Below, piece by piece: positions 19,133 to 27,418 of a stretch of 64,000 nucleotides of DNA. Within the stretch, counting starts at the first letter, position 1. Each line of letters starts with the position of its first letter. Below the pieces are notes generated by a model. The model did not search any database. It was not told the DNA's origin and saw only the letters and a program-made list of their open reading frames with translations. The translations under genes and the position numbers were made by a program. Where the stretch lies: assembly GCA_040752895.1 (NCBI GenBank), contig JBFMHN010000002.1, forward strand, positions 140,368-204,367, given 5' to 3'. This stretch comes from Pseudomonadota bacterium. Lineage in GTDB: Bacteria > Pseudomonadota > Alphaproteobacteria > GCA-2746255.

Positions 19133-19471
19133 ATGCCCTACGTCGTCACGGAAGCCTGCATCAAGTGCAAGTACACCGACTGCGTCGAGGTGTGCCCGGT
19201 GGACTGCTTCTACGAAGGCGAGAACATGCTCGTCATCCATCCCGACGAGTGTATTGACTGCGGGGTTTGCGAGCCGGAATGCCCGGCCGAGGCGATTGTG
19301 CCCGACAGCGAGGGGGACACTGCCAAGTGGCTTGAATTGAATACGGAATACGCGAAGACCTGGCCGAACATCACGAAGAAGAAAGATCCCGCGCCCGACG
19401 CCGATGACTGGAAGGGAGTTGCGGACAAGTTCGAGAAACATTTCAATCCCGAACCCGGCAAGGGGAACTAA
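19133..19471 (+). CDS. fdxA: 7Fe ferredoxin FdxA
   Basis: A 112-residue electron carrier with one 3Fe-4S and one 4Fe-4S cluster. The first cluster lies in [18 protein letters not shown], the second in [16 protein letters not shown], followed by the longer C-terminal extension typical of proteobacterial FdxA. A GTAGGAG Shine-Dalgarno stands before the ATG. The next gene, carD, is 258 bases on, after a stretch with no recognised gene or clear promoter. Confidence 0.96.
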   Translation: MPYVVTEACIKCKYTDCVEVCPVDCFYEGENMLVIHPDECIDCGVCEPECPAEAIVPDSEGDTAKWLELNTEYAKTWPNITKKKDPAPDADDWKGVADKFEKHFNPEPGKGN

Positions 19472-19729
19472 AGAGACCTCCCCAGCGAGGCCCAAGCCGG
19501 GTGCCGCTCCCTGCCCCTGCCCCGAAGGCGATATACAACGCCTTGTTTTTGTTAGAGAAATTCTAGCAATAGCGAGGCGTCTGTCCTTTTGCCGAATTTT
19601 ATGTTACTTTATTTCCTTCCAAGGCTTTTGGATTCGGAACCCGGCCCCGGCAGCGGTTCGAAAACCGCAGTTTCGGGGTTTCCTTCGTCCGACAGGATGA
19701 CGATGGGGAAAGGGGAAGGCGGTAGCGGC

Positions 19730-20413
19730 ATGGCAAAAGCAAAGAAAAAACCCGTCAACACGCGCGCGCCGAGCCGACGAGCGGCTCGCACGCGAACACT
19801 GAATAAAAAGACGGCGAAAAGGAAAGCGGTAAAAACCCAAGTGACAAAAACCAAATCCAAAAAAGCGGCCACCCCCAAGGCGGCCCCGGTGAAGGCGAAG
19901 CCCCAGGCGGCGACGAAAAAAACGCCGCCGGCCTACGGCAAGGGCGATTATGTCGTCTACCCCGCCCACGGGGTCGGCAAAATCACCGCCATCGAGAACC
20001 AGAAGATCGCCGGGCACGAGCTCAAGGTCTTCGTCATCAAGTTCCCGAAGGAAAAGATGACGTTGCGCGTACCCGTGGCGAAAGCGGAAAATTCCGGTCT
20101 GCGGAAGCTTTCCAGCCGGGAGGAAATCCGCGGCGCCTTGAAAATTCTGCGTGGCAAGGCGCGGATCCGTCGCACGATGTGGAGCCGACGGGCGCAGGAA
20201 TACGAGATGAAGATCAACTCCGGCGACCCGCTGTCGATCGCCGAGGTTCTGCGCGACCTCCATCGCAACGTCGGCCAGCCGGACCAGTCCTACAGCGAGC
20301 GTCAGATCTACGAGCTCGCCTTCGAGCGGCTGTGCCGGGAAGTCGCCGCCGTCGAGGACCTCGACGAGACGGGCGCAACGCAGAAGATCGAAGACAGCCT
20401 CAAGGCCGCCTGA
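19730..20413 (+). CDS. carD: CarD family transcriptional regulator with Lys/Ala-rich N-terminal tail
   Basis: The core from about residue 69 (YGKGDYVVYPAHGVGKI) is the CarD/TRCF RNA polymerase-interacting domain, followed by the helical DNA-binding domain (KLSSREEIRGALKILRGK...RAQEYEMKINSGDPLSIAEVLRDL). CarD binds the polymerase beta subunit and stabilises open promoter complexes. Residues 1-66 are an unusual basic, low-complexity extension (Lys, Ala, Thr, Arg) like histone H1 tails. I start at ATG 19730 with an AGGCGG ahead; ATGs at 19703 and 19697 are in frame. It converges with the SNase-like gene, overlapping 14 bases. Confidence 0.88.
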   Translation: MAKAKKKPVNTRAPSRRAARTRTLNKKTAKRKAVKTQVTKTKSKKAATPKAAPVKAKPQAATKKTPPAYGKGDYVVYPAHGVGKITAIENQKIAGHELKVFVIKFPKEKMTLRVPVAKAENSGLRKLSSREEIRGALKILRGKARIRRTMWSRRAQEYEMKINSGDPLSIAEVLRDLHRNVGQPDQSYSERQIYELAFERLCREVAAVEDLDETGATQKIEDSLKAA

Positions 20414-21218
20414 GGCTTTCCTCGCCTTCTTCTTCCGGAAGAATCTCGATCTGCTCGGGGTGGGTCGCCTCGATCATCGGACCGTTGAAGCTTTTCAGCC
20501 AGCCCCGCACGCGCACCCGCTTGCCCGCGTAAGAAGCGATCGCGATCGCCTGCCGCTCGAACAGGCGGCGGACGGATGGGTCTAGGACGATCGTGAAGTC
20601 GCTGCGCCAGTCCTCGCCGAAGTTGAGATAGCCTCTTCCCTTCACGGCCGCGGCCTTTTGCACCCGGCCCTCGACCAGTTCGAACCGGCCCAGCCGGGTG
20701 AGCGTCTCTTCCGGGGAAAGAACGCGGTAGAAGGGGTCCGCCCAGATGCCGCGCCTTGCATCCCGCGCTTCCCGTTCGAGCGCCAGCATCTCGGCCACGC
20801 GCTCGCGGTTGTCGGCGAAGCTGTAGACGCGGGCGAGGCCTTGCGAAAGCATCTCGCCTTGAATCCAGCCCCCTTCCGCATCGAAAAGATGGGCGAGCAG
20901 GCGGCCGTGGCGATCGGTTTTCCGCCCAGAAAGACGCCAGCTTACCGGTTTGCCGAGGGTGAGCTTGCCAAGCAGGAATTTGGCCTCCTCGGCCAGGGGC
21001 TGGGCCGGGAAATCCGGTCTACCGAGGGGCAGCTTCGGCGCCTGGATACCAACCAGCCGGATCGCCTCGCCGCTTTCCAGAACAAGCGTGTCGCCATCCA
21101 CGACCTCGCGGACAATCCCTTCCGCTGGCGCTTCGGCGACAGGCGCCGCCAAAGCCCCCGCCGCCAAAGCCGCAGTCAGAAGAAAGCAAAGAAGCAAGAC
21201 AAAGGGAAAACGCGGCAT
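20400..21218 (-). CDS. Exported SNase-fold (thermonuclease-like) protein with altered active site
   Basis: A 272-residue protein with a cleavable signal (MPRFPFVLLLCFLLTAALAA, then LAAPVAEA) and a staphylococcal nuclease domain (about 40-150). VVDGDTLVL supplies the calcium Asp, and IRLVG and DRHGRLLAHL keep the two catalytic arginines. However, the segment equivalent to VDTPE reads IQAPK, so the Asp40 and catalytic Glu43 of S. aureus nuclease are Gln and Lys. Nuclease activity is therefore doubtful. A beta-rich C-terminal part (about 185-265) is of unknown role. The start is set by the signal peptide. Confidence 0.85.
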   Translation of the reverse strand: MPRFPFVLLLCFLLTAALAAGALAAPVAEAPAEGIVREVVDGDTLVLESGEAIRLVGIQAPKLPLGRPDFPAQPLAEEAKFLLGKLTLGKPVSWRLSGRKTDRHGRLLAHLFDAEGGWIQGEMLSQGLARVYSFADNRERVAEMLALEREARDARRGIWADPFYRVLSPEETLTRLGRFELVEGRVQKAAAVKGRGYLNFGEDWRSDFTIVLDPSVRRLFERQAIAIASYAGKRVRVRGWLKSFNGPMIEATHPEQIEILPEEEGEESLRRP

Positions 21219-21351
21219 GACCGGCCGACTATACCCTGCCCGGGCTTTTCTTGCCGCCCCTGCCTGCCGCTTAAAGACCGCGGCCTTCTTCTCCTGCCTG
21301 CTTTCCGATAGGCTTGCCCCCTTCCGGAACGCAAAAGAAGACGAAGAAACC

Positions 21352-22314
21352 ATGCCGCGAGGGCGTCTCTTTCCGCCGATACGGCCGCAGGCTGCGGGCA
21401 TGCTCCCCCTCGACCACGGGCACCGGATGTATTGGGAAGTCTCCGGCTCCGAAGACGGCATCCCGGTGCTTTTCCTGCATGGAGGGCCGGGTTCTGGCGT
21501 GACACCGGCGCATCGGCGTTTCTTCCGGCCGAGCCGCTACCGCATCGTCCTCTTTGACCAGCGCGGGGCGGGGCGTTCCACCCCCAAGGCAAGCCTTGCC
21601 GCCAACACGACCCGCTATTTGATCCGCGACATCGAGCGCCTGCGGCGCCACCTCGGCGTCGAGAAATGGCTTCTGTTCGGCGGCTCGTGGGGCAGCACGC
21701 TTGCCCTTGCCTATGGCGAGGCCCATCCCGACCGCGTGCTTGGCTTCATCCTGCGCGGCGTTTTCCTCGGGCGGCGGCACGAGATCGACTGGTTCCTCCA
21801 CGGCATGGGCGCCTTCCGGCCCGAAGCCGCAAAGGCCTTTCAGGAAGGCCTGCCCGAGGCGGAGCGGAAGACGCTTCTTCCATCCTACCTCCGGCGGCTC
21901 AACCACCCGAACCCGGAAACCCACCTGCCGGCGGCTTTGGCCTGGTGCGCCTATGAGCGCGCCTGCGTGACGCTGCAACCGCCAAGCCCAGCGACGCGCC
22001 GCCACGCCGCCTGGGGCGAGCTCGCGCTGGCCCGGATCGAGGCCCACTATATGGCGCACCGCATGTTCCTGAAGGAGGGCGAGCTGCTCGAACGGCTCCC
22101 CCGCATCCACGCGCTTCCCTGCACGATCGTCCAGGGGCGCTATGACCTGATCTGCCCGCCCCGGACGGCGTTCGAGCTTGCCGCCGCCTGGCCGAAGGCA
22201 AGCTATTGCGCGGTACCGGACGCCGGCCACGCCGCCTTCGAGCCCGGCATCCGGCAGGCCCTGGTCGCGGCGACCGAGGCCTTCGCGCGCGCCCTTGCCC
22301 ACAAACATCGGTAA
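21352..22314 (+). CDS. pip: Proline iminopeptidase
   Basis: Alpha/beta hydrolase of the S33 family that removes N-terminal proline from peptides. Motifs: FLHGGPGSGVTPAH oxyanion loop, FDQRGAGRSTP, nucleophile Ser in GGSWGSTLALAYGEAHP, catalytic Asp in GRYDLICPP and His in DAGHAAFEP. The 320 residues match Pip. I start at MPRGRLFPPIRPQ (21352), since the frame upstream lies antisense to the SNase-like gene. The PagL-like gene follows after 67 bases. Confidence 0.95.
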   Translation: MPRGRLFPPIRPQAAGMLPLDHGHRMYWEVSGSEDGIPVLFLHGGPGSGVTPAHRRFFRPSRYRIVLFDQRGAGRSTPKASLAANTTRYLIRDIERLRRHLGVEKWLLFGGSWGSTLALAYGEAHPDRVLGFILRGVFLGRRHEIDWFLHGMGAFRPEAAKAFQEGLPEAERKTLLPSYLRRLNHPNPETHLPAALAWCAYERACVTLQPPSPATRRHAAWGELALARIEAHYMAHRMFLKEGELLERLPRIHALPCTIVQGRYDLICPPRTAFELAAAWPKASYCAVPDAGHAAFEPGIRQALVAATEAFARALAHKHR

Positions 22315-22381
22315 AAAGCTTGCGCGGCGAGCCGCTTCCCGAAACAATCCCGAAAACCGTTTCTTTGGGGAAGGAACCCGT

Positions 22382-22930
22382 ATGTTCCCTCGCGCTTTTT
22401 TCCGCCGGCTGGGCCTCGTATGTTGCGTGGCCGGCCTTGTCTCGCTTGCCGCCGGCCGGGCGGAAGCCCAGCTTTTCGAGGTCGTCGACAACGAGCCCGA
22501 CTTCATCGCCTTCGGCGCCGGCATCTTCGACGTCATCGACCGCGGCAACACGACGGCGCAATTCAACTTCGAATACCGCTCGAACCGCAGGCTTTGGATC
22601 TTCAAGCCCTATGGCGGACTGATGACGTCGATCAAGGGCGCCGTATACGGCTACGCGGGTCTCCGGCTCGATCTTTTCTTCGGGCGGCGCTGGGTGCTGA
22701 CGCCGAGCACCGCGTTCGGCGCCTTCGAGAAAGGCAGCGGCAAGGACCTGGGCAGCGCGCTGGAATTCCGTTCCGGCATCGAGATTGCCTACCGGCTGGA
22801 CGACCGTTCGCGGATCGGCGCCGGGCTGTTCCATCTTTCGAACGCCGGCGTCGGCAACCGTAACCCGGGCGAGGAAGCGGTCGTGCTGTATTACGCCATA
22901 CCGGTCGACTGGTTCGCCCGGCACCGGTAG
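22382..22930 (+). CDS. pagL: Acyloxyacyl hydrolase, lipid A 3-O-deacylase (PagL-like)
   Basis: A 182-residue outer membrane protein with a signal peptide (cleavage near AEAQLFE, about residue 31) and alternating beta strands for an eight-stranded barrel. The PagL catalytic triad His, Ser and Glu is visible in FHLSNAGVGNRNPGEE. PagL removes the 3-O acyl chain of lipid A. The sequence shows an intact triad; the substrate is inferred from the family. It lies between pip and tRNA-Arg(CCT). Confidence 0.85.
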   Translation: MFPRAFFRRLGLVCCVAGLVSLAAGRAEAQLFEVVDNEPDFIAFGAGIFDVIDRGNTTAQFNFEYRSNRRLWIFKPYGGLMTSIKGAVYGYAGLRLDLFFGRRWVLTPSTAFGAFEKGSGKDLGSALEFRSGIEIAYRLDDRSRIGAGLFHLSNAGVGNRNPGEEAVVLYYAIPVDWFARHR

Positions 22931-22962
22931 GAAGCCATGGCGGAGAGGCCGAGACGCCACAA

Positions 22963-23039
22963 GTCCCCGTAGCTCAGCAGGATAGAGCACGAGATTCCTA
23001 ATCTCGGGGTCGTGGGTTCGAATCCCGCCGGGGACACCA
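22963..23039 (+). tRNA. tRNA-Arg (anticodon CCT)
   Basis: Acceptor stem GTCCCCG/CGGGGAC, D-arm TAGCTCAGC, anticodon stem CGAGA/TCTCG with loop TTCCTAA and anticodon CCT, T-loop TTCGAATC, discriminator A and encoded CCA (23037-23039). It reads the rare AGG codon. Confidence 0.96.
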
Positions 23040-23079
23040 GCTTTCCAAGCCGGCGTTTTTCTGCTTTAAGCATTTTGGT

Positions 23080-24075
23080 ATGCGCGCATCCTCGAACAGC
23101 CCCGGCTCGCCGGACGACGGAAAGGCCGGCGGAAACCCCGCCTTCGACCTTCTGCTGCCGCAGGAAATGGCCGAAAAGGCCGAGCATGTGGGTGCAACGA
23201 AAGCGCGCCTCGACACCGTCCGGCTGTTCGTTCTCGCCGTGCTCGCCGGCGCCTTCATCGCGCTTGGCGCCATGTTCTCGACCGTCGTCGGCACCGATGC
23301 GGCGGCGCTGCCCTTCGGCGTCGAGCGGCTTCTGATGGGTGTCGTTTTCTGCCTCGGTCTTATTCTCGTCGTCGTCGGCGGGGCCGAGCTTTTTACCGGC
23401 AATAACCTGATGGTGATGGCCTGGGCGGGAAGGAAAATCTCGACGCTTGAACTCCTGCGCGCCTGGGGCATCGTTTACGCGGGCAATTTCGCGGGCGGCA
23501 TCGGCACGGCCGTTCTCGTTTTCCTTTCCGGCCAGCACGCCTTGCACAACGGGGCGGTGGGCAGGACGGCCCTCAACCTTGCCGCGGCAAAGGTGGCGCT
23601 TTCGTTCGAGGAAGCGCTTTTCCTCGGCGTGCTCTGCAACGTGCTCGTCTGCCTGGCCATCTGGCTTACCTACGCCGCCCGCACGGCGTCCGGCAAGATA
23701 TTGGCGATTCTCTTTCCGATCACCGCCTTCGTCGCGGCCGGCTTCGAGCATTCCGTCGCCAACATGTATGTCCTGCCTTATGCGCTGCTCGTGAAATGGG
23801 GGGCGGGCGAGGCGTTCTGGGCATTGCTTCCGGCGGGGTCCGCCCATTACCCAAGCCTCGGCATCGCGACGATGGCCGCAAACCTGGTGCCGGTCACGAT
23901 CGGCAACGTGATCGGCGGCGGCCTTCTGGTCGGCCTGGTCTACTGGTTCGTCTACCTTCGGAAATCAACGGCCCCGCCGCGAAAAGACAAACGCCTTCTC
24001 GATGCGAAGCTCGACGAGGCGTTGCAGGAGACGTTTCCGGCGAGCGACGCTATCGAATTGTCGGAAAAGCCTTAA
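23080..24075 (+). CDS. Formate/nitrite transporter family protein
   Basis: A 331-residue polytopic membrane protein of the FNT family, pentameric anion channels for formate, nitrite or hydrosulfide. Family signatures are GAELFTGNNLMVMAWAGRK (first half) and GFEHSVANMYVLPYALL (second half), with NxxPVTIGNVIGGGL near the end. About six membrane segments are seen. An N-terminal soluble part (1-45) and a C-terminal tail of about 45 residues with charged residues extend the core. The substrate cannot be assigned from context; no nir or formate genes are near. Confidence 0.92.
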   Translation: MRASSNSPGSPDDGKAGGNPAFDLLLPQEMAEKAEHVGATKARLDTVRLFVLAVLAGAFIALGAMFSTVVGTDAAALPFGVERLLMGVVFCLGLILVVVGGAELFTGNNLMVMAWAGRKISTLELLRAWGIVYAGNFAGGIGTAVLVFLSGQHALHNGAVGRTALNLAAAKVALSFEEALFLGVLCNVLVCLAIWLTYAARTASGKILAILFPITAFVAAGFEHSVANMYVLPYALLVKWGAGEAFWALLPAGSAHYPSLGIATMAANLVPVTIGNVIGGGLLVGLVYWFVYLRKSTAPPRKDKRLLDAKLDEALQETFPASDAIELSEKP

Positions 24076-24277
24076 AGGCGAAACCGGCGTTTTTCCGCCT
24101 TACGCCGCCGAACGACCCCGCTTGCGAAAAGCAAGCCGTCGGGGATTGGGGTTTGCCCTCGGCGCGCGGGTTGACAGAAGCGGCCCAAAACCCTAATCCC
24201 GACCCGACAGGCGCGCGGCGGATCAGAAGAACAGGGGCCTCCGGCGCGCGGCGACCCATGGGAGGGGGTGCGCTACC

Positions 24278-24589
24278 ATGACGGATCGTATGAAACGTTT
24301 ATCCATTGCCGGAAAAATTTTTGGCGGCGGGAGCCTGCTGCTCGCGCTTTCCCTGCTTCTCGCCTGCGGATCCACCGAAGCGACATCGGAGAAAGAAAAC
24401 TATCGAAGCCAGGCCGCCGCCTATTGCAAGGAGAAGGCGCAAGCCGAGAAACTCCGTTACGTACGGGAGGCGCGACGGGAAAAAAACACCGGCACGGATC
24501 TCGGCGGGCGGGTGCAACAAGCCTTCAACCAGGCCTATGACCAATGCCTCGAAGCTTACGGCGTTCCGCGGACGAGTTCGGGCGAGTGA
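24278..24589 (+). CDS. Small lipoprotein of unknown function
   Basis: A 103-residue protein with a lipoprotein signal: basic start MTDRMKRL, hydrophobic core SLLLALSLLLAC with lipidation at about Cys30, then a charged, helical mature part containing two further cysteines (YCKEK, DQCLEA) that could form a disulfide. A good GGAGGG Shine-Dalgarno precedes the ATG. No family was recognised. It faces a small membrane protein gene on the other strand. Confidence 0.7.
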   Translation: MTDRMKRLSIAGKIFGGGSLLLALSLLLACGSTEATSEKENYRSQAAAYCKEKAQAEKLRYVREARREKNTGTDLGGRVQQAFNQAYDQCLEAYGVPRTSSGE

Positions 24590-24626
24590 CGAAACGTCCC
24601 GCCACGCGTACGAACGGACAGCACCG

Positions 24627-24833
24627 TTAACCGGCTTTCCGCGCACCCCGACAGATCAGGCCAAGACCGACCAGCACGGCAAGCGCACCGACGGCCACGC
24701 CAAGCTGGGCCTTCCAGCCCAGGAAGATCCAGCCGTCGCTGGTGTTCAAAAGGACGTCGTAGAGAAAACTGAAATTGTTGACGAGCAGACCGAGGAAGAT
24801 CAGCCCAAGCCCCATCTTTGTGTTTTTCGTCAT
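24627..24833 (-). CDS. Small two-helix membrane protein
   Basis: A 68-residue protein beginning MTKNTKMGLGLIFLGLLV with two hydrophobic stretches (about 7-22 and 42-60) joined by an aromatic loop. AAGGAGC lies about seven bases before the ATG at 24833, which favours this over a frame starting 18 bases earlier. It resembles no family I can name. The 37 bases to the convergent lipoprotein gene hold no clear terminator. Confidence 0.65.
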   Translation of the reverse strand: MTKNTKMGLGLIFLGLLVNNFSFLYDVLLNTSDGWIFLGWKAQLGVAVGALAVLVGLGLICRGARKAG

Positions 24834-24950
24834 CTGAACGCTCCTTCTCAAGGTAGCCCTCGCAAAAGCTTAGCCCATCCTACCCCCATACCCAAGGGGG
24901 GTGACGAAGCGTGGCCGGGGTCGCGAAATTCCAGGAAGGAAGCCGTTTCC

Positions 24951-25457
24951 TTAAGGCCAGGCAAAGCAGGCAAGCTCTCCCTCCCCGTCTGCGACCCGTT
25001 CCCAACTTTCCGCCTGAAAGCGGATGGCGGCAAGACCGGCGGGCGGGAAATCCTCCTTAAGGCGCGACAGGGCGGCGCCGTCGCCCCGGCCGACCAGCCG
25101 GCAAGCGAGCCGCCGGAAACCAGGGTTGTGACCGACGACGAGGACGCAGTCCATCCTTGCCGGCAGCCGCGCCAGCCGTTTCAGAATCCGATTTGGGCCG
25201 GCCAGGTAGAGCGATTTCCGGAAGCGGACCGGGACCTCGGCCTCGAGCCCGATATGGAATTGCCGCCAGGTTTCGACGGCGCGGCGGGCAGCCGAGCATA
25301 GGACAAACTCGGGCCTCGGGATCTTCTGCGCCAGATGGGCGCCCATGCGCATGGCGTCCCGACGTCCCCGGGCGCTCAACGGGCGGTCGAAATCGATGAA
25401 TGCCGCCGCCGTTTCCGCCTCGCCGTGGCGAAGCAGGTAAAGCGTCTTCGTTCTCAT
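24951..25457 (-). CDS. SixA-type histidine phosphatase
   Basis: A 168-residue member of the histidine phosphatase (phosphoglycerate mutase) superfamily. The catalytic motif LLRHGEAE is at about residues 8-15, the second conserved Arg in CSAARRAVETWRQF, and the second catalytic His in VVGHNPGF. In E. coli SixA acts on phosphohistidine of the nitrogen phosphotransferase protein NPr. It starts at MRTKTLYLLRHG with an ATGA overlap on the asnB stop, so the two are translationally coupled. Confidence 0.88.
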   Translation of the reverse strand: MRTKTLYLLRHGEAETAAAFIDFDRPLSARGRRDAMRMGAHLAQKIPRPEFVLCSAARRAVETWRQFHIGLEAEVPVRFRKSLYLAGPNRILKRLARLPARMDCVLVVGHNPGFRRLACRLVGRGDGAALSRLKEDFPPAGLAAIRFQAESWERVADGEGELACFAWP

Positions 25458-27409
25458 AAGCCCCGCCCACGGTTGCCACTCTCCTGTTCGAGCCAGGCTT
25501 GAAACATAAGCACGTCCCAAAGCAAGTACTGCCAATTGCGCTTGCCGCTCAGATGTTCCGCCCATTTCGCGCGGATGGGCGCAGGGTCGAGAAAACCTTC
25601 CTCGCGCAGGCGGTGCACATCCAGCAGGGCTTCCGCCCAGTCCCGCAAGGGGCCGCGGAGCCACGCATCGATCGGCACGCCGAAGCCCATCTTCGGCCGC
25701 CCGGTCAACGCCTGCGGAACGTAGCGGTCGAGAACCTGGCGGAGAAGCCACTTCCCCTGGCCGTTCCGCACCTTCATCTCCCGCGGCAGCCGCCAGGCGA
25801 ATTCGACGACGCGGTGGTCAAGCAGCGGCACCCGCGCCTCAAGCCCCACCCGCATGCTGGCGCGGTCCACTTTGGTCAGGATGTCGTCCGGCAGGTAGGT
25901 GACGGCGTCCAGGAACTGCATGCGGTCCGTGAAGTCCGGAAAGGTTTGCGCAACGCTTCTATCCCGGAGGATGCCGGCGGGCTCGCTGCCTGCCAAGACG
26001 ACGGCGGCCGGGTCCTCCCAATGGGTCAGCAATCCCAGGTAAAGCGCCTCGGCGTCGGGAAGGGCCAGCAACCCGGCCAGCTTATGCAGCTTGTCGCCGG
26101 CTTGGCGCACGCGCAGGCCGGAAGGCGCCCAGCCGAAAAGACGGTCCCAGGCGGCGGGCGGGGTGGCGCGGATCATGGCCGCCGCCAAAAGGCGCATGGA
26201 CTTCGGCAAAAGCGAAAGTTTCCGCCACAACCGTTCGGCCCAGAAGTAACGGTTGTAGCCGGCAAAAAGCTCGTCGCCGCCGTCGCCGGAAAGGGCGACC
26301 GTCACGTGCTTGCGGGTAAGCTCCGAGATCAGGAAAGTGGGCACCTGCGAGGAATCGGCGAACGGCTCGTCATAGATTAGGGGAAGCTTCGGAATGACCT
26401 CGAGCGCGTCCTTGGGCGCGACGTAAAGTTCCGTGTGCTCGGTCCCCAGATGGACGGCGACTTTCCTGGCGTCCGCCGCTTCGTTGTAGGCTTCCTCGTG
26501 AAAGCCGATCGTGAAGGTGCGCACCGGCCGTTCGCTTTGCGCCTGCATGAGCGCCGTCACGGTCGAGGAATCGATGCCGCCGGAAAGGAAGGCGCCGAGG
26601 GGTACGTCCGCGATCATCTGCTGCTTCACCGCGTCGCGAAGCAGACGATCGAGCGCATCGACCGCTTCCTCCTCGCCGACCGAATTGGGCGAACGCACGC
26701 CCTGGCCGGCGACTTCCCGCAAGTTCCACCAGGTGGAAACTGCCGGCTCCCTTCCCAACCGCAGCGTCAGCATCTTGCCCGGCTCCAGCTTGAAGGTGTC
26801 GCGGTAGATACTGTAGGGAGCGGGGATGTAGTTGTGGCGAAGAAAGGCCGTAAGCGCGTCGCGATTCACCTCGGCCCGGAAGGAAGGATGCGCGTGAAGC
26901 GCCTTCAGCTCCGAAGCAAACAGAAAGAGATCCCCCTGTTTTGCCCAGTAAAGCGGCTTGATGCCCAGCCGGTCGCGAACGAGAGTGAGAACGCGGTCCT
27001 CGCGATCCCAAAGCGCTAACGCAAACATGCCGTTGAGGCGGGTAAGCGTGGCGTCCAGACCCCAGGCCGCGATGGCTTCGAGTATGACTTCCGTATCGCA
27101 ATGGCCGCGAAAGCCGACCCCGCGGGCGATCAATTCCTTGCGAAGTTCGGGAAAATTATAGACCTCGCCGTTGTAGGAAAGGACGTAACGGCCGCCGCGC
27201 GATTCCATCGGCTGATGACCGGCGGGCGAAAGATCGAGAATGGCGAGTCTGCGATGGCCGAAAGCAATCCCGGCACCGGGGTCGATCCAGGCGCCGTCGT
27301 CGTCGGGACCGCGGTGGCGAAGGGTTAGCATCATCCGCCTTACAATCGCCGCCAGGCGTTCGGGCGGCGTGCCCCGGGCAAGATCGACGAAACCTGCAAT
27401 GCCGCACAT
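25454..27409 (-). CDS. asnB: Asparagine synthase (glutamine-hydrolysing) family amidotransferase
   Basis: A 651-residue class II amidotransferase. Cys2 (MCGIAGFV) is the Ntn nucleophile, with RHRGPDDDGAW, SYNGEVYNF and the glutaminase domain to about 200. The synthetase PP-loop LSGGIDSST is near 270, with YNEAADARKVA and LSGDGGDELFAGYNRYFWAERL. True asparagine synthase is possible. Placement upstream of sixA and with glycosyltransferases, and the length above 600, also fit the amidotransferases of exopolysaccharide loci that amidate sugar acids. Nine bases separate it from the preceding glycosyltransferase. Confidence 0.9.
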   Translation of the reverse strand: MCGIAGFVDLARGTPPERLAAIVRRMMLTLRHRGPDDDGAWIDPGAGIAFGHRRLAILDLSPAGHQPMESRGGRYVLSYNGEVYNFPELRKELIARGVGFRGHCDTEVILEAIAAWGLDATLTRLNGMFALALWDREDRVLTLVRDRLGIKPLYWAKQGDLFLFASELKALHAHPSFRAEVNRDALTAFLRHNYIPAPYSIYRDTFKLEPGKMLTLRLGREPAVSTWWNLREVAGQGVRSPNSVGEEEAVDALDRLLRDAVKQQMIADVPLGAFLSGGIDSSTVTALMQAQSERPVRTFTIGFHEEAYNEAADARKVAVHLGTEHTELYVAPKDALEVIPKLPLIYDEPFADSSQVPTFLISELTRKHVTVALSGDGGDELFAGYNRYFWAERLWRKLSLLPKSMRLLAAAMIRATPPAAWDRLFGWAPSGLRVRQAGDKLHKLAGLLALPDAEALYLGLLTHWEDPAAVVLAGSEPAGILRDRSVAQTFPDFTDRMQFLDAVTYLPDDILTKVDRASMRVGLEARVPLLDHRVVEFAWRLPREMKVRNGQGKWLLRQVLDRYVPQALTGRPKMGFGVPIDAWLRGPLRDWAEALLDVHRLREEGFLDPAPIRAKWAEHLSGKRNWQYLLWDVLMFQAWLEQESGNRGRGL

Positions 27410-27418
27410 GGCCGCCGC

